From Heterobasidion occidentale (Eukaryota > Basidiomycota > Agaricomycetes > Russulales > Bondarzewiaceae): DNA of 64,000 bases. Of this stretch, positions 34,101 through 45,555 are shown piece after piece (within the stretch, counting starts at the first letter, position 1; each line of letters starts with the position of its first letter). The notes beneath the pieces were generated by a model that saw only the letters and a program-made list of their open reading frames with translations, was not told the origin of the DNA and did no database searches. The DNA is taken from assembly GCA_039111635.1 (NCBI GenBank), contig JBCAQO010000005.1, forward strand, positions 1,860,001-1,924,000, written 5' to 3'. A program made the position numbers and the translations under genes.

Positions 34101-35216
34101 CACGCAGGGCACCTCGCCCCCGCCGCCCTCTCGACCCCGACCCCGACCCCGACTCCCCCGCCGCGCCGCACGCGCCCCTCGCTCCTTGCCTCGCTTGTCC
34201 CCGTCGCCGCCTCTTCCCCACCCGGACTCGGCGTGTACGTGCGCGTTGCTGTGTTGTGTTTGCATCTAGCCCTGGTTCTGGTTCGCGTGGACCCGTGGAC
34301 GCTCGTCGTGCCCCTGTTTTTCGTGCGCCGTTCGCGTGGTCGTTTGTTACGTCTGTCCATCTCTGTTCTGCTGATTTGCTACGCCATACCACCATCCATC
34401 CGCCCATCCATCCGCCCAACCATTCATATTCTCACCGTCGACCCTCCATCGCATCCGCCACTTTGTTCATCCCGCCCGCCCGCCTGCCTGCGAAAACTGC
34501 GTCCGTCCCCATCTGTTGTCACTCCTTTTACCACTACTTCTTCTGATTTTATACCCCCCACCCCACCCCACCGGCCCCTATGCTGTGCTGTGTTCGCGTT
34601 TGGTTTCGGACATGGGCGTGGTGTTGTGCGAGTGCGCCTCCTCGGGGTTTCTTAGAGTCCCAGACCGAGATCGAGATCGAGAATGTTGTTTATACGTCCG
34701 CATAGCCCTATTTGGCACGAATAAGTATATATGTGTGTGTGTGATCGAGTCGGGCGGGAGTATTTGGTGGTTGCGGTGGAGTGATGCGTTCCGTTCCGTC
34801 GCGTTTTCTGGGTAAGCCCCTGTGGGACGACCGGGTTGGTTCCGCGCTCGGCTGTCGGGTGTGGCGAGTTGAGGCGATGTTGCGACCGCTCGCGACTTGA
34901 TCACCATGTCGTTCTGGCTGCGACAGAGGAGTGTGAGCGGCGCGGCGGCGCTCGTCGTGCGTCCGGGGAGTACAACCGGGAGTACACATCATGTTTGACC
35001 GGCGGACGACCGAGGGGCCGGGGGAGGCCGCAACGCCGACCCCAGAACGTGGAAACTGCGTTGCTTCCGTGCGAGCGCACTCGGCAGCCTGGCGCCATGC
35101 ACGTCGCGGGAGTGCTTGCAGACCCCTTGCAGCCACCGTCGTCAGCGTGAGCGCTCTTGTGTCGTCGACTCGACCCCAAACAGCAGGTATATATACCTCA
35201 GGGCGACGACGATCAG
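34101..35216. other. Intergenic between serine-rich gene and TRK gene
   Basis: Holds the 3' UTR of the serine-rich gene and the TRK promoter. A CCATCCGCC-type repeat lies at about 34388-34422 and a TATATAC motif close to the TRK start (about 35188). No coding support. Confidence 0.55.
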
Positions 35217-38200
35217 ATGGACGCTTTGTGGGCACGGCTCGAGGCGCTGTGCGTCCGCGTGCGGACGGCGGCGCGCGGGCTCGCGAAGGAGCTCGAGGAG
35301 CTCAACGTTAACTTCTATCGCTTGCACCTGCTCTTCTTGTGCGTCCCCTCGCTCCCCGCTCTCCTCTTTTCCCTCTCCCTCGCTGCTGATGTCCGACCTG
35401 CTGTTCCCGACGTCGCTGTAGCACCGTCGTCCCGCTCGTGCTCGCCGCGATCGCGCACGCGTGCAACGGGAGGTTCCCCGCAAAATACGTCGACTTGCTG
35501 TTCTGCTGCGTCAGCGCGATGACGGGCACCGGGCTCGCGACGCTCGATCTCAGCGCGCTGACGGCGTGGCAGCAGGCCATCCTCGTCGTCCTCCAGCTCG
35601 TCGGCAGCCCGGTGCGTCTCTCCCCTCCCCCCTTCCTGTCCCCTCCGTATCTAAGCTACGAGCGCATGTGTCTGACCGGGGTTGGGTGTGCGCGGGTGTG
35701 CGCGGTGTAGATCACGGTTGCGCTCGTCGCGGTGTACGTCCGCCGGAGGTACTTCCAGCGCCATCTGCAGTGGATGGTCAAGTCCGAGTTCGAGCGCGCG
35801 CGGACCCGCGGCGCGTCGCTGGACGTGCGGGCGAACGACGTCGTCGCGCGCGGGCGCACCGGCACCGCGGACGCCAACTCCGTGCGGTACAGGACGAACG
35901 CGGGCGGCGCGGGCGGGGCCAACGGGACCGGGACCGAGAACGGAAACGGAAACGGGAACGAGAACGAGAACGGAAACGGAATGGAGAACGAGAACGAGAA
36001 CGAGAAGCAGCGTGGGGAACACGACGCGCGCGCAGAGTCGAGGAGGCGCCGCGCGCGGTTCAGGCCGACGGTGGACGTCGACGCGACGCTCGTCGCGTTC
36101 TCGACGTCGCCGGAGCGCATGACGGCGAGCCCGCTCGCGCTCGAGCAGGACATCGCGGACCAGACGTTCGGCCGCAGTGAGCAGGCGCTGTCGGAGCTGC
36201 GCGTCGGTTTCGCGCGCCAGCGAGGTGAGCGGCGTTCCACCGGGCCCTGCTCCCGCCCGTCTATCCATAAATGCTCACGACCGTTCCCGGCTGGCGGCTC
36301 GCCCAGCGCCGACGCGCCGCAAGACGGTGCAGGTCGTCGACCCGAACCACAGCAAGGACGACGCGTTCGGCGGGTTCGGCGACCCGCTCAGTCTCCTCGT
36401 GCGCGTCTTCCGCAGGCTCTTCCCCGCCATGCAGAAGCGGCTGCGGCGCTCGATGACCATGCCTGCCGAGTCGAAGCTCGTGCCGCACTATATCAACCTC
36501 GTCCCGCACGGCGCGCGCCCGGTGCCGTATTTCACGTTCAACGCGCGGGTGCGCAGGAACTCGGTGTTTTATGGGCTTTCGGACGACGATTGTGAGGAGC
36601 TGGGCGGGGTGGAGTATAGGGCGCTCACGGCGCTGCTGTGGATCGTGTCCTTGGTGAGTGGATTCTCGCGCGGGGACGGGCATATATGCGTGTAAACTAA
36701 TCTGGCGGCGCCTGCAGTACATCATTGGCACGCTTTTGATTTCATTCGTGGTCACGGCTCCATACATGTCGCTTGGAAAATGGAAGCCCATATTCCAGCC
36801 GCCCCAGCAGCATCGTGTAATCAACCCTGTGTGGTGCGAGGACCCTGTTCTTCTCACATCAATTGATCTTTTTCATGTCCACTCTTCTCTCTCAGGTACT
36901 CGGCTTTCGAGGTCGTCGGGGCATGGGCCAACACAGGCATGTCCCTGGTCGACCAGAGCCTTGTTCCGTTCCAGACCGCGTACCCTATGCTGATCTTCCT
37001 CATCTGGGTCGCGGTCGCCGGAAACACGGGATTTGTGAGTTCGACATCGTCTGACCCCTTGGATCTGTACTGATCGTGATTCTGATAGCCTATATTGTGA
37101 GTTGAGGCGCGAGGAGTGTTCTGAGAATTTACGCACGGCGAGAACTGACCTGTCGACGCAACGCAGCCTGCGATTCCAGATGTAAGTCCTTTGAAAGCCT
37201 CGCTGCTTCGCTGACCGTACTGGTAGATGGGCGATATACAAGTGCTTCCCGAAAGCGTCGCAGACGCGCGAGACACTCCACTTCCTGCTCGACCACCCCC
37301 GGCGGTGCTTCATCTACCTCTTCCCGTCCCGCCAGACCTGGTTTCTCCTCACGGTGCTGATCCTCCTCAAGTGAGACTCCTGCGATATGCTGCTGGCCTG
37401 GCTGTGCATTGAACTGATGTGTGAACCAAGCTTGACGGACTGGTTCTTCTTTCTGGTGCTGAACATAGGCAACGCGACGGTGGAGGCTATTCCGGTCGGC
37501 ACGCGGCTCCTCGTGGCTGCTGTGCAAGCCGTTGCGGTGCGCCTTGCGGGGTTTCAGTCTGTCGCGATCGCTGCGCTGGCTCCCGCCGTCAAGTGCGTTT
37601 TATCATATCATGTTTGTATGATATGTGTGTTGACGTAGTGGACCCAGGGTTCTCTACCTCGTCATGATGTACGTCTCGGCCTATCCAGTGACCATGAGGT
37701 GCGTGCGTCCGCCTGCGCAGCGTCCGTGAGCGCCACGCTGATGCCGACGCCGATGCGGCGACAGCGTGCGCTCGACGAACGTGTACGAAGAGCGCTCGCT
37801 CGGCGTGTTCGAGGAGGAGGTCGAGGACGAGGAGGACATCGAGGACGAGGAGGACTACCCCGAGACGGACTCGCGCGTCGCGATCTGGGGCCGCTACCTC
37901 GCGCGGCACGCGAAGCGGCAGCTCGCATTCGGTGACTCGTCGCGTGCTCTTGTGGATGCGGAGTGCTCGGTCGCTCATCGCGGATCGTGTTGGTTGCAGA
38001 CATGTGGTGGCTCGCGCTCGCGCTGTTCCTGTTGTGCATCATCGAGGTAGGGCATCTTGTCGTCTCTGCGAATGAGCGCTAACGCCGGTGAACTGGGGCC
38101 ATCGTGCCGCTCGCAGCGACATCAGCTGAGCGATCCTTCTAACGACTCATGGTTCAACCTGTTTTCCTTGAGTAAGACCCCTCGCATGCTTCTGTCACGA

Positions 38201-38577
38201 ACGAAACACCGCTCATCGCGCGTCCTTGCCGTTCCCCAGTGTTCGAAATAGTGTCTGCGTATTCGACCGTCGGCCTGAGCCTGGGCATACCCACGGTAAG
38301 TCGCCGTTCCCGAGCTCCCTCGCCAACGCTACGGCCTCACGCTCCGCCCCAGGCGAACTACGCGCTCACAGGCGCGATGCACACCGTCTCGAAACTGATC
38401 ATATGCGCCGTCATGCTCCGCGGGCGCCACCGCGGGCTCCCGGTCGCCGTCGATCGCGCGATCATGCTCCCCAAAGAGTTCCTCGAGAAGGCCAGCGAGA
38501 AGGCGCGCCAGATGAAGGCGCGCCAGGCCGCGAGGTCTTGGGAGAAGGACGCGCATGGGCGGCGCTCGGGTGTGTAG
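35217..38577 (+). CDS. TRK-family potassium transporter, copy 1 (intact)
   Basis: Sixteen exons sum to 2358 nt, giving 785 residues: 35217-35338, 35422-35611, 35711-36224, 36307-36653, 36718-36833, 36896-37034, 37089-37096, 37167-37181, 37227-37370, 37431-37592, 37648-37698, 37765-37931, 38000-38046, 38117-38171, 38240-38295, 38353-38577. It is a plasma-membrane K+ uptake protein built from four membrane-pore-membrane repeats. The pore loops are SAMTGTGLATL, GAWANTGMSLVD, NIGNATVEAI and SAYSTVGLSLG, each with the filter glycine. YVRRRYFQRHLQW and the fungal-conserved PPQQHRVINPVW and DPNHSKDDAFGGFG support the family. The first cytoplasmic loop carries an Asn/Glu/Gly-rich tract (about 35925-36005). 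Two adjacent exons are only 8 and 15 nt. GC content is far above that of copy 2. Confidence 0.95.
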
Positions 38578-39129
38578 ATGCATGGATGATCGCGCGTGCT
38601 GGTGCTTTTGGATTTGGATTTGGATTGGTGGGTAGATAGATAGATCTAGATGGGTACGGTAATATCTTCAGTGGGCTGGAGTTCTGTATATCTTGTGTTG
38701 CTCTCAACTATGCTTTGTTGCTGCTAATGATAAATGTTTATACCACCCTGCCTGTAGGAGAGCAAAAAGAAATCCGACGCAATTTGCGCGTTGCCTTGGG
38801 TAAGTGACGTCGATGATATACAGCGCGCAGCGTTTCTGCTTGAAAGATCACAGTATCCTCTCTTGCCGGAGGAATCTGAACAAGCAGGTGTCTCGAGCAC
38901 AACGAAAAAGACCGATGGTACGTACGTAGGCTCATGGGAGCCTGTCGGAAAGAAACGATGAGGTTTTCCTTGGAGTGGTCCTGATCTCTGACTAGCAGAC
39001 GGGACCCCGTCGCGTAATCCGCACGAGATTTGGCGTTGAGAGGTATCGATATGATCGCATCAATGCGTGGCGTCTCGCGAGCAGCCTCGAGGCTTCGAGT
39101 TCGAGTTCTGCGACACGAGAAGATGCGCA
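38578..39129. other. TRK copy 1 3' flank
   Basis: 3' UTR and downstream DNA. The stretch from about 38545 to 38770 is partly repeated after the TRK 3' fragment (49330-49510), including GATGGGCGGCGCTCGGGTGT at its start and CTGCCTGTAGGA..GCAAAAAG at its end. The flank is ended at 39130 by the tyrosine-recombinase element. Confidence 0.7.
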
Positions 39130-39354
39130 TCTATGAGCTCGGTCGTTCTCGGAGTGCGGTGTTGAGAACTAGCTGGTGTGCGCTAGTTCAGCGCTGAGCG
39201 AGTTATCCAAATGCGGCAGAGTTAGATTGACATGAACGACAGAGACATAAGTACATGTGAGTCCGTATGATGGAAGAGTGACATGCAGGGAAGGGAGAGG
39301 CCCGGAAGGGGCACCGACACACAAGAAACGGGAAAGGACCGGCAAGCAGCGATA
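39130..39354 (-). repeat. B2 direct repeat (225 bp)
   Basis: Same sequence and orientation as 40537-40761 as far as I can read by eye, starting TCTATGAGCTCGG and ending CAAGCAGCGATA. The flanks differ on both sides (GGGGGG versus CCCATC after the repeat). Confidence 0.9.
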
Positions 39355-39615
39355 GGGGGGATGGGCTCAGGAAATGAAGGGCTGCGGAGGGAAGGGTACC
39401 TGAGCAAAGGAGCGATCGCTGCTGGGCAGAGAGACCCATTAAGTTGAGTATCCAAAGAAAGAAGAGGGAAAAGGAAGAACGCATGCATGTAAATGGCAAA
39501 GAAGGAAGTTGAAGGAGGGGACGACTGTTTGAAGTGAACGAGCTATTATAAAGAATGGTGTGAAGCCAAAGAGGGAAGTAATACTAAAGAAGGGAAGAAG
39601 CTGGGTAGAGGGCAT

Positions 39616-40212
39616 CTAGACGTGCCTGCTCCATCGCCTAAGGTCTGTCTCTAGGCATGGGGCGGTAGGATGCCCGGTGATGAGCTGGAGGTGAGCACAG
39701 TGTTCCCATAGAGTGTTGTTCAGGGGTAACTGACTCGGAGGTGGAGAGATGAGGAAGTCGGTGAGCCAGGCACGGCAAAGGAGGCGAATGAGGGAGAAGG
39801 GGAATGGAATAGAGGTCCAGAGCAGGGGGATGCATAGGAGGATGTCACGACTAGTGTAAGAGGTGACCAGAAACTCCACTCGCGATCTCTCAACCGTTCG
39901 AACGGTTTTGACCATACCACACAGGTATTGCTGATGCCTAGGCTCTATGATGGCTATGCGAGAGCCTACTCTGATGAGTTCGGATGGGCGACAGGAGACC
40001 TGCCATGTGGAAGGGTGGTCTGGAGACTGGGCTATGGCATGAATATGGGCATGGATAGGAATGAAAGTGATAATAGGAGGAAGGTGAGATTCCAACGCAG
40101 AGGGAGGAGATGTGGAATTGTGCGATGAGAGGGTGCGAAGGGAAGCAGCAGAAGTTTGGGTGGAGAGGAATGACATTATGCTGATAAAGAGGAGGGTTGT
40201 GCTTAGGGCCAT
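39616..40212 (-). CDS. 198-residue ORF of unknown function inside the A2-B2 segment
   Basis: ATG-initiated open frame in the 1.04-kb unique segment. The N-terminus MALSTTLLFISIMSFLSTQTS is hydrophobic and Ser/Thr-rich. The rest has no motif I recognise, although IRVGSRIAIIEPRHQQYLCGMVKTV looks like ordered protein rather than composition noise. It lies on the same strand as the element's genes. It could be a passenger gene, a remnant of a second element, or chance. Confidence that it is expressed is low. Confidence 0.3.
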   Translation of the reverse strand: MALSTTLLFISIMSFLSTQTSAASLRTLSSHNSTSPPSALESHLPPIITFIPIHAHIHAIAQSPDHPSTWQVSCRPSELIRVGSRIAIIEPRHQQYLCGMVKTVRTVERSRVEFLVTSYTSRDILLCIPLLWTSIPFPFSLIRLLCRAWLTDFLISPPPSQLPLNNTLWEHCAHLQLITGHPTAPCLETDLRRWSRHV

Positions 40213-40395
40213 GCTTATATGTGAAGAGTAAAGAGGAGGTACGTCATGTTATGGCATAGGAAGAGACGTAAAGAAAGGGGGGGGGGCAGGTAGCCGAGAG
40301 AAGAGAGGCAACATATGAGCGCTGATCGGAGAAGCATAGGAGCGGAGAAGGGATTAGGGATTTGCCAGGAGTGTGAGGGGAATAGGGAGGGTGGG

Positions 40396-40536
40396 GCAAG
40401 CGAGAGACTCGGAGAGGGCTTGCTTGAGCAACAGAATGAGAGAAAGGAATGCCAGCGAAGCGGGCACTCGGAGGCCTCTGGTCGGTCATAGACCATATTC
40501 TAAGGTTAGGTCGTACCTTCCCACCTTAGAAGTCAA
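40396..40536 (-). repeat. A2 direct repeat (141 bp)
   Basis: Matches 45556-45696, from GCAAGCGAGAGACTCGG to TTAGAAGTCAA. It is directly followed on the + strand by B1. Confidence 0.9.
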
Positions 40537-40761
40537 TCTATGAGCTCGGTCGTTCTCGGAGTGCGGTGTTGAGAACTAGCTGGTGTGCGCTAGTTCAGCG
40601 CTGAGCGAGTTATCCAAATGCGGCAGAGTTAGATTGACATGAACGACAGAGACATAAGTACATGTGAGTCCGTATGATGGAAGAGTGACATGCAGGGAAG
40701 GGAGAGGCCCGGAAGGGGCACCGACACACAAGAAACGGGAAAGGACCGGCAAGCAGCGATA
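40537..40761 (-). repeat. B1 direct repeat (225 bp)
   Basis: Matches 39130-39354. Lies just downstream of the recombinase gene in the sense direction and adjoins A2 exactly. Confidence 0.9.
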
Positions 40762-40838
40762 CCCATCTGTGGTAGGAGGGGAACGACGCATTAGGGCTTG
40801 GCCGGTTTCCCGAAGGATTAGGAGTGGTGTGACTAACC

Positions 40839-42061
40839 TCATGAAGCAGGAGGCAAGGTGTAGCGAACAAAGGCCCGATGGACGGCCGTGTTCGACTGAA
40901 TGTGTACCATCATAATCTCCGCGTGGCAGCGGAGATAAGCCTGAAAGGTGTCGCTAACCCAACGACCTTTCACTTGGACAGTATCGAAGGGAAGCCCCCG
41001 AAGGAGAAATTCCAACGTGCCCCCAATGCGGAAGCTGTGGCCATGCAGAGGGGGTAGGCCGGCCCGCGCGGCGGCTTGTGCGATGCACCGAAGGAAGACC
41101 GCGCGCGAGAGGGGGCGACGCTCCTTCTTGAAGGTGTTGGAGAAAAGATGTTCGTTGGGGGAGGGTTTGTTGACTGACAGATGATGTCGTAGGGCGGCAT
41201 CGGGATCCGTGGGGTTTGGCTCCGAGGACCAGTATATCTCCTGGCCGTGGGTGGAGGTTTTCGTCTGCGGGACGAAGATGGCGGTGCAGGTGAGGCCGTC
41301 GCGGATGACAGTTCGGATGTTGGAGGTGCGCACATATATGTCCGGTTTGAAACCGGAGAGAGAGGGGACTGTGAGCTCCCCAACACGTGCAATACCGTAG
41401 AACAAGGCTGTCGCACATGCCCAGACAGCAGCGTGGACAGAATCGGAGAGGTTCAGGTGGGGCCGGAGCTGAAGGAGATAGGCGACAGTGTACGGGGCCC
41501 TCTTGGCCTTTTTGGCAGATGGTGGGGCAAGATTCTTGGCGCCGTGCTGGAGCGACGTTAGTCGCGCGGTATCGTGAGACCATTGGAGTCCGTGGATGAG
41601 ATGCCAGGCCCGAATGCCGGCGAGGTAGTTCTCTACTGTGCTGGGGAGTATGAGCCCGCGAGCGCCGAAAGGAAGGAGGAGAGGAGGGCAGTAGACGCCG
41701 GGGCCCGGTGGATTTCAGGGACGTCCTTCGCGTCGCATATGACGTGGTAGAGGAGGAGGCCTGAGCCATAGACCTCGAGAGTGGAGTCTTTCCACCCATG
41801 GGCCATGACACGCTTCGTGCGTTCGTGGTCAAACGCGCGCGGATCTGCGGGGTGAGAAAGAGGGGGCAGCCACTTGATGAGGCGGTCGCGAGCATGGCAG
41901 TGCGGACGAAGGGCCGAAGGAGTGAGGAGTAACCCGTTTGGGTACGGGCGAGGGGGCTGCGGATGCGGGGCAGGAGCAGGGAGAGGGGCGTCGAACCGAA
42001 ATTGTGCGGGGATCGAGGAAGGAAGGGGTTGTGGTTGAGACGAGGGGAAGAGGGGTTGTTG
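40839..42061 (-). pseudogene. Tyrosine recombinase of the retroelement, one frame break
   Basis: Site-specific recombinase that would integrate the circular DNA copy without target duplication. The core-binding part reads AHGWKDSTLEVYGSGLLLYH, then SSFLSALAGSY, and after a one-base break near 41650 continues as TVENYLAGIRAWHLIHGLQW. The catalytic domain contains the first Arg in GIARVGELTV, HGHSFRIGG (H-x2-R) and the C-terminal nucleophile Tyr in YLRCHAE, so the R..HxxR..Y set is present. The stop is at 40839. The single break means either a dead copy or a sequencing slip in a CCCC run. The long 541-residue frame overlapping this region is a shadow frame. Confidence 0.75.
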
Positions 42062-43924
42062 CTAGGAATGAGGGACAGACGAGGGGTCATCGACTGCAGC
42101 GAGGAAGGGGCGGAGAGGCTCGGGGAGGAGGACGGGGGGGAGGAGGAGATCCCACGGGAGGAAGATCCCACGGGAGGGTTTGTCGGCCGGATTGTGAGCG
42201 CTAGGTACGTATCGAGCGAGAGCGACGTGGTCGTGTTCATCGAGGAGAGCGTGGAGGCGTCGGAAGACTGAGTTGACGTGGCGGTTGCGACTGCGGCCAT
42301 TCCTCCAGCCATCGACAACGCCAGCGTTGTCGCCATAGACGAGAAAGTGGGATCGGCGGGGGAGGGGTCCGAGGGCAAGGAGGGCGTGGATGAGGAGCTC
42401 GAATCCGGCGGCCTCAGCCCATCCGATGTCCCTGCCTTCAGCACGCCATCCAGGAAGGAGGGTCCAGGCACGCCAGCGCAAGCCGATGATGATTCCAATG
42501 CCGACACCGGAGCTCGCGTCGGAGAAAGCGTTGAGATCAACAACGCTGTGAGGTCCTGGGATAGGACGAGGCTTGACATGTTGAGAGAGAGTGGTCAACC
42601 ACCACAGGATTTCCTCAGGGGTGTGTCGGGGAGGGGTGCGAGGCTTGAAGGGTTCGTCGTGGCAGATGGAAAGCATGGCCTCGAGGCCGGTGAGGTACGC
42701 GCGGCCCGCGGGAATTACCGAGGAAGCGTGTAGGAGCTTACCGTGCAGCTTCTGTGCCTCGAGGAGCGCGTGCGTGCGCGAGCCTTGCCATGCGATGAGA
42801 GCGAGGCGATACTTCTTGCGCTTGGCTTCAACGAGTGTTACTGTACGAGTTTGAAGGTTCCAGAGGAAACCTGTGAAAGGGAACTCGTGGTGAAAGGGGA
42901 TATCCTTTTCCGCTTGCCAGGGGATGCCAAGTTGAGTGGAAATGGCGTCTATGTCCGAAAGGTTGCAGGTGTAGCGAGCCTCATTCGGGGAGCGGGGGGA
43001 TTGTTGGGATAGGTCACGGACTGGGGATGACATATCGTCATTGAACTCGGAGCGAGAGCCGTCCGGAAGGACGGGGCCGGCGTTCCATATGCGGCCCCCG
43101 ATGTGTTGGGGTCCCAGGCCCCGAGATATCTCAGAGTGCCAAAGGGAGCGCTGGCGGTTGTAAGCCGGGAGGTGTTCCCGAAGAAGCCGGAAAAACACGT
43201 GGTCGTCAGCCCATTTCTCAATGGGACCAAGACCAGCATGTCGCATGATGTCGACAGCTGCGTCCTGTAAGTTACCGTAGACGCCGGGGGTAGACCCAGT
43301 CCCGAAAGCGGCAACAGTGTCAATGGCGAAGGAGTCATGGCCTGATAAGCGCACGACAGTCCCTGGCCATTGGGAGGGGTGTAAGGGGATTGTGCGGAAT
43401 GCTTCTGAGACATCTCGCACGGCTGCTTGCGAGCCTGGAGGGAGATGCCAGGTCAGAAATGAGAATATATCGAAGGTGCCCCATGTGCAAGGGTAATTGT
43501 CCGTGGTGATGCAGGAATTAATGGAAAAATGTAAAGGAGAGGGGGTGTGCGGGTAGGAGAAGTTCTGAACGAGACGGAAAGAGGTAGGTTTATGGGGTTT
43601 TGGCACTAGGGAGAGGGGAGAGGTTTGGAAGGGGCCGATAAGGGATTCTACAGTAGAGCGAGAGAAGGGACCGAGATAGCGACCTTTGGAAAATTCCGCA
43701 GAGACAATGGAGTCAAATTGCAGGGAGAGGATTATGATGGAGGGGCTGTTTGGAGGAATATTAGTGTGTGTAACATGAGGTATGCCGATGTGAAAACCGC
43801 GAGAAAGACTATGTGGGATCAGAGGGTATTTGGACAGCAGCGAGGCGGAGCAAAGCAAACGAAGCCACGCCTCGGGGTGGTAGGGAGTGAGCGGGCTAGA
43901 GCGCCTGCGCGAGACTGCATGCAT
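42062..43924 (-). CDS. Reverse transcriptase / RNase H of the retroelement
   Basis: Single open frame of about 620 residues from the ATG at 43924 (MHAVSRRRSSPLTPYHPEAW) to 42062. RT landmarks are FRLVQNFSYP, then AAVRDVSEAFRTIPLHPSQW with the first catalytic Asp, TGSTPGVYGNLQDA, and KWADDHVFFRLL with the paired Asp (WADD in place of YxDD). An RNase H-like fold follows (DLNAFSDASSGVGIGI, FLVYGDNAGVVDGWRNG, VPSAHNPADKPSRG). The order and the WADD box fit DIRS-type RT rather than LTR elements. No internal stop was found. Confidence 0.85.
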   Translation of the reverse strand: MHAVSRRRSSPLTPYHPEAWLRLLCSASLLSKYPLIPHSLSRGFHIGIPHVTHTNIPPNSPSIIILSLQFDSIVSAEFSKGRYLGPFSRSTVESLIGPFQTSPLSLVPKPHKPTSFRLVQNFSYPHTPSPLHFSINSCITTDNYPCTWGTFDIFSFLTWHLPPGSQAAVRDVSEAFRTIPLHPSQWPGTVVRLSGHDSFAIDTVAAFGTGSTPGVYGNLQDAAVDIMRHAGLGPIEKWADDHVFFRLLREHLPAYNRQRSLWHSEISRGLGPQHIGGRIWNAGPVLPDGSRSEFNDDMSSPVRDLSQQSPRSPNEARYTCNLSDIDAISTQLGIPWQAEKDIPFHHEFPFTGFLWNLQTRTVTLVEAKRKKYRLALIAWQGSRTHALLEAQKLHGKLLHASSVIPAGRAYLTGLEAMLSICHDEPFKPRTPPRHTPEEILWWLTTLSQHVKPRPIPGPHSVVDLNAFSDASSGVGIGIIIGLRWRAWTLLPGWRAEGRDIGWAEAAGFELLIHALLALGPLPRRSHFLVYGDNAGVVDGWRNGRSRNRHVNSVFRRLHALLDEHDHVALARYVPSAHNPADKPSRGIFLPWDLLLPPVLLPEPLRPFLAAVDDPSSVPHS

Positions 43925-45465
43925 GCGCGCCGTGATCGTGTCCGCCGCACCCTGAGCACTCGTGCTTGTGGGGATGGGAGGTGGCTTTGCAACCGCCGGC
44001 ACGTTGCCAGTCGATGCAGATTTCGACCCCGTTGGGGTAGATGATGCGGCCCTTGGCATTTCGTTGGGCACGAGTGGGGGTCCCGTTCCATAAGGTGGGG
44101 GCACGACAACGTGCGAGGTCGTGAGGGTGGCGGCCAAGGCAATATGCGCAGACGACGGGAGGTGCGTTGTCGGCGGAGGGCGGAAAGGAACGTGGCGTGG
44201 CCGCGTTAGAAGTGCGACGGCGGCGAGGGGGTTGCTCTTTAGAGGAGGGAGAGGGAGGAAGGGAGAGCGAGGGGGAACGGCGGCGCTTGTGAGAAGATGC
44301 AGAAGGGTCGTGACGCGAACGGCGCTCTGACGTGGCGTGGGGAGCGGAGGGATGGGCCTCGTTCCGAGCTTTGAAAGCAGGAGGGGGGGAGGGAACGGCA
44401 AGTGCCATAGTGGGAGAGCGCGTTGCGCGAGGGGGGGGGGGGTGCGGGGGGGGGGGCGCGATGCGCGGTTCGCGTCGGAACATGCATGGCGGGTGCAGTG
44501 CACGAAGTGGCGGGCGACGTGCGCGAATTTGGCAGGTGCGGAGGTTGACGAGGGGGGGGAAGGAGGAAAAGGCAAGTTGGTTGTTAGCGAGAGCAGGAAG
44601 GGGAGAGCGAGGAAAGGAACGGACCAATGCTGGAGTATTGCACACCGCGGGTGTACTCGGACGCGGTGCGATCAACGAATATGTCGTTGATCACGGATAT
44701 GTTGAAGTTTTGAGGGGTTTTGAGTAGGGCATGCCAGGAGCGGCGCACGGAGGCTTGTACGAGCAACATTACTCGTTTGCCGTACTCCGGGACCAAGGCC
44801 ATAGGATGGTTTTCGAGGGCGAAGAGAAAAGAAGCCATCTGTTGCGTGAGGGCGGCGGGCCATTTGGCTCGCTGAATTTCCGCCACAAAAACGGTGCGCG
44901 CGGAGGAAAACTGTTCCCAGGACAGTTCGGAGTCTGGGATGACTTTGCGAGAGGGACGAGAGGAGGATGCAGCACGCAGAGTGAGACCCTCGTCGGAACG
45001 GGCCAGTGTGAACGTGTCGTCGGCGGTAGACTTGAAAGAGTCGGAGCCTTCGCGGCAGACTTCTGGGGTGAAGTAGTAAAGCTCGACATATTCAATTAGC
45101 TCTAGCTTATGGAAGGCGTAGGGAGGAGCGTGAACCGGGAGAATGGAAGGCATACCCCCAGGGTTCAAGGGAAGGAGCTTCGGTTTCTTCTTGTCGAGCT
45201 CCTTTTCCGCCTCAGCCTTATCGGCCGCCTCCTGTTCGAGGCGGTCGCGTTCCGCATCCGCTGCAGCGGCTGCGTCAGCAGCTACTTGCGCGATCCATGC
45301 CACACGATCCTGGTTATTGCCTGCTGTCCAGATGGCGACTAGTCGCTGTGCAGTGGCTGCGGGATCTTCCTCGGGGAAGCGACTGAGCTGGCGAATAGCT
45401 TCGAAGTCGGGGGAGGCGTAATCCGGGCAGACGAGGAGGTGGGGATCGACCGCGAGACGAGGCAT
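43896..45465 (-). CDS. Gag-like protein of the retroelement, probably spliced
   Basis: The first part runs from the ATG at 45465 (MPRLAVDPHLLVCPDY) to about 44600. It has an Ala/Glu-rich coiled-coil-like stretch (AADAAAAADAERDRLEQE) and a conserved segment ELSWEQFSSARTVFVAEIQRAKW. The second part is in another frame and ends at 43896. It has an Arg/Ser/Pro-rich linker and two zinc clusters: CAYCLGRHPHDLARC, and CIDWQRAGGCKATSHPHKHEC followed by CSGCGGHDHGAHAC. A short intron near 44640-44600, or a frame break, must connect the two. The stop overlaps the RT start. Nucleic-acid binding by the zinc clusters is inferred. Confidence 0.65.
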
Positions 45466-45555
45466 GGCCGGAGAGAGAAATACAGGAGTATTTAGTGAGA
45501 GATGTTCTCTTGAACGAGGAAAGGAGAGTAAGAATAGAACTCAGGAAAGAAGAAA

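Noticed and set aside
40954..42579. 541-residue minus-strand open frame over the recombinase region
   Set aside because: The recombinase motifs (HGHSFRIGG, YLRCHAE) are in a different frame; this one is Ser/Pro composition noise.
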